Source: Eutreptiella sp. 'Long Island Sound 2002' (lineage: Eukaryota; Euglenozoa; Euglenophyceae; Eutreptiales; Eutreptiaceae). Taken from it: 64,000 nucleotides of DNA. The translations under genes and the position numbers were made by a program. Location: the NCBI GenBank assembly GCA_964036045.1, contig CAXIWF010000762.1:1-64000 (forward strand), given 5' to 3'. A model generated the notes under the pieces. That model was not told where the DNA came from. It did not search any database and saw nothing but the letters and a program-made list of their open reading frames with translations. Positions within the stretch are counted from its first letter, which is position 1. Each line of letters opens with the position of its first letter. Positions 63,601 through 64,000 of the stretch are shown piece by piece.

Positions 63601-64000
63601 GACTTGTTCCCTCGTCCCTTACTTCGGCCCCTCGTCGAAGTGGACTCGGTGGTAACCGGAGGGGGGGGGGGGGGGGGGCTTCCTGCCGCCGTCGCCTGTT
63701 GCAGTGATCCAAGGGATGGGGGCATGAGAGGCACGCCGTTGTGGCCGTGGTGGCGCAGCGGTTTGCCGCCGACGGGCTCTTCTTTGACATTGGGAGGGGG
63801 GGGGGCCTGTGCGGACGCGGGTGCAGAGGCGGGGGACAACGCGGCGGGGGGGGGGGGGGGCACAGGCCCGGGCGGGCCCTCCGAGGGGCTGCGGCACAGG
63901 TCCAGCGCCGGAACGCAACAGAAAAGAGACATGACTACAGCGGCACGGAGGAGAGGGCGCACAGGCGCGTGGGCCCTCGTCCTCAGGCGACGGCGACGAC
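63601..64000. other. GC-rich window end
   Basis: Poly-G runs at 63660-63678 and 63846-63860. The minus-strand frame with AAVVMSLFCCVPALDLCRSP looks like a signal peptide, but it leads only to Pro-rich low-complexity sequence, so I do not call a gene. Confidence 0.3.

Noticed and set aside
1-64000. CRISPR arrays or bacterial-type operons
   Set aside because: None of the tandem repeats has unique spacers of constant length, and the window shows introns and eukaryotic retroelements.

Overview
The window reads as nuclear DNA of a eukaryote, most likely a green alga of prasinophyte type. That assignment is an inference. It rests on spliced genes with GT-AG introns, a Ty3-like chromovirus, pogo- and hAT-like DNA transposons, a Pro-Ser extracellular linker of the chlorophyte kind, abundant short tandem repeats and strong swings in base composition. 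No bacterial operons, CRISPR arrays or rRNA genes were seen.

Layout. 1-8 kb: very GC-rich with long poly-G/poly-C runs; short exon-like blocks with good splice sites lie on the minus strand, two of which look like the C-terminal part of a PARP (ADP-ribosyltransferase) domain; a 520-bp octamer minisatellite sits among them. 8-11.1 kb: no gene recognised. 11.1-14.0 kb: a decayed pogo-like transposon with 18-bp inverted termini. 14.73-26.14 kb: a complete, young Ty3/chromovirus LTR retrotransposon of 11.4 kb with 5-bp target duplications, gag and pol in one frame separated by a single UGA. 26.1-36 kb: mostly without recognisable genes, holding one hypothetical ORF, dispersed and simple repeats. 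36.2-46.1 kb: a graveyard of retroelement pieces (a gag zinc-knuckle piece, two minus-strand pol fragments), a three-copy tandem repeat, and a minus-strand pair of ORFs with a Ulp1-like cysteine peptidase. 46.9-49.6 kb: a spliced minus-strand gene for a membrane-anchored glycosyltransferase-like protein joined to a Pro-Ser linker and a PAN-like module. 49.7-56 kb: repeats and a fold-back element. 56.1-57.4 kb: a secreted or membrane Cys-rich protein on the minus strand. 57.5-64 kb: tandem repeats, a hAT transposase remnant and a GC-rich end with weak exon signals.

How the parts relate. Host genes are few, spliced and separated by repeats; mobile elements make up most of what can be recognised. 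The most notable object is the 14.7-26.1 kb element. It combines a UGA-CGG readthrough signal between gag and pol, a domain resembling DIRS/phage Dam-like N6-adenine methyltransferases between protease and reverse transcriptase, a GPY/F plus chromodomain integrase tail, and a tRNA-like module with Pol III box sequences inside each LTR. The two pol fragments at 36-46 kb share residue variants that the intact element lacks, so at least two subfamilies have been active here.

Limits: exon calls in the GC-rich parts rest on reading frame and splice consensus only. Homopolymer lengths may contain sequencing error. No database search was possible.
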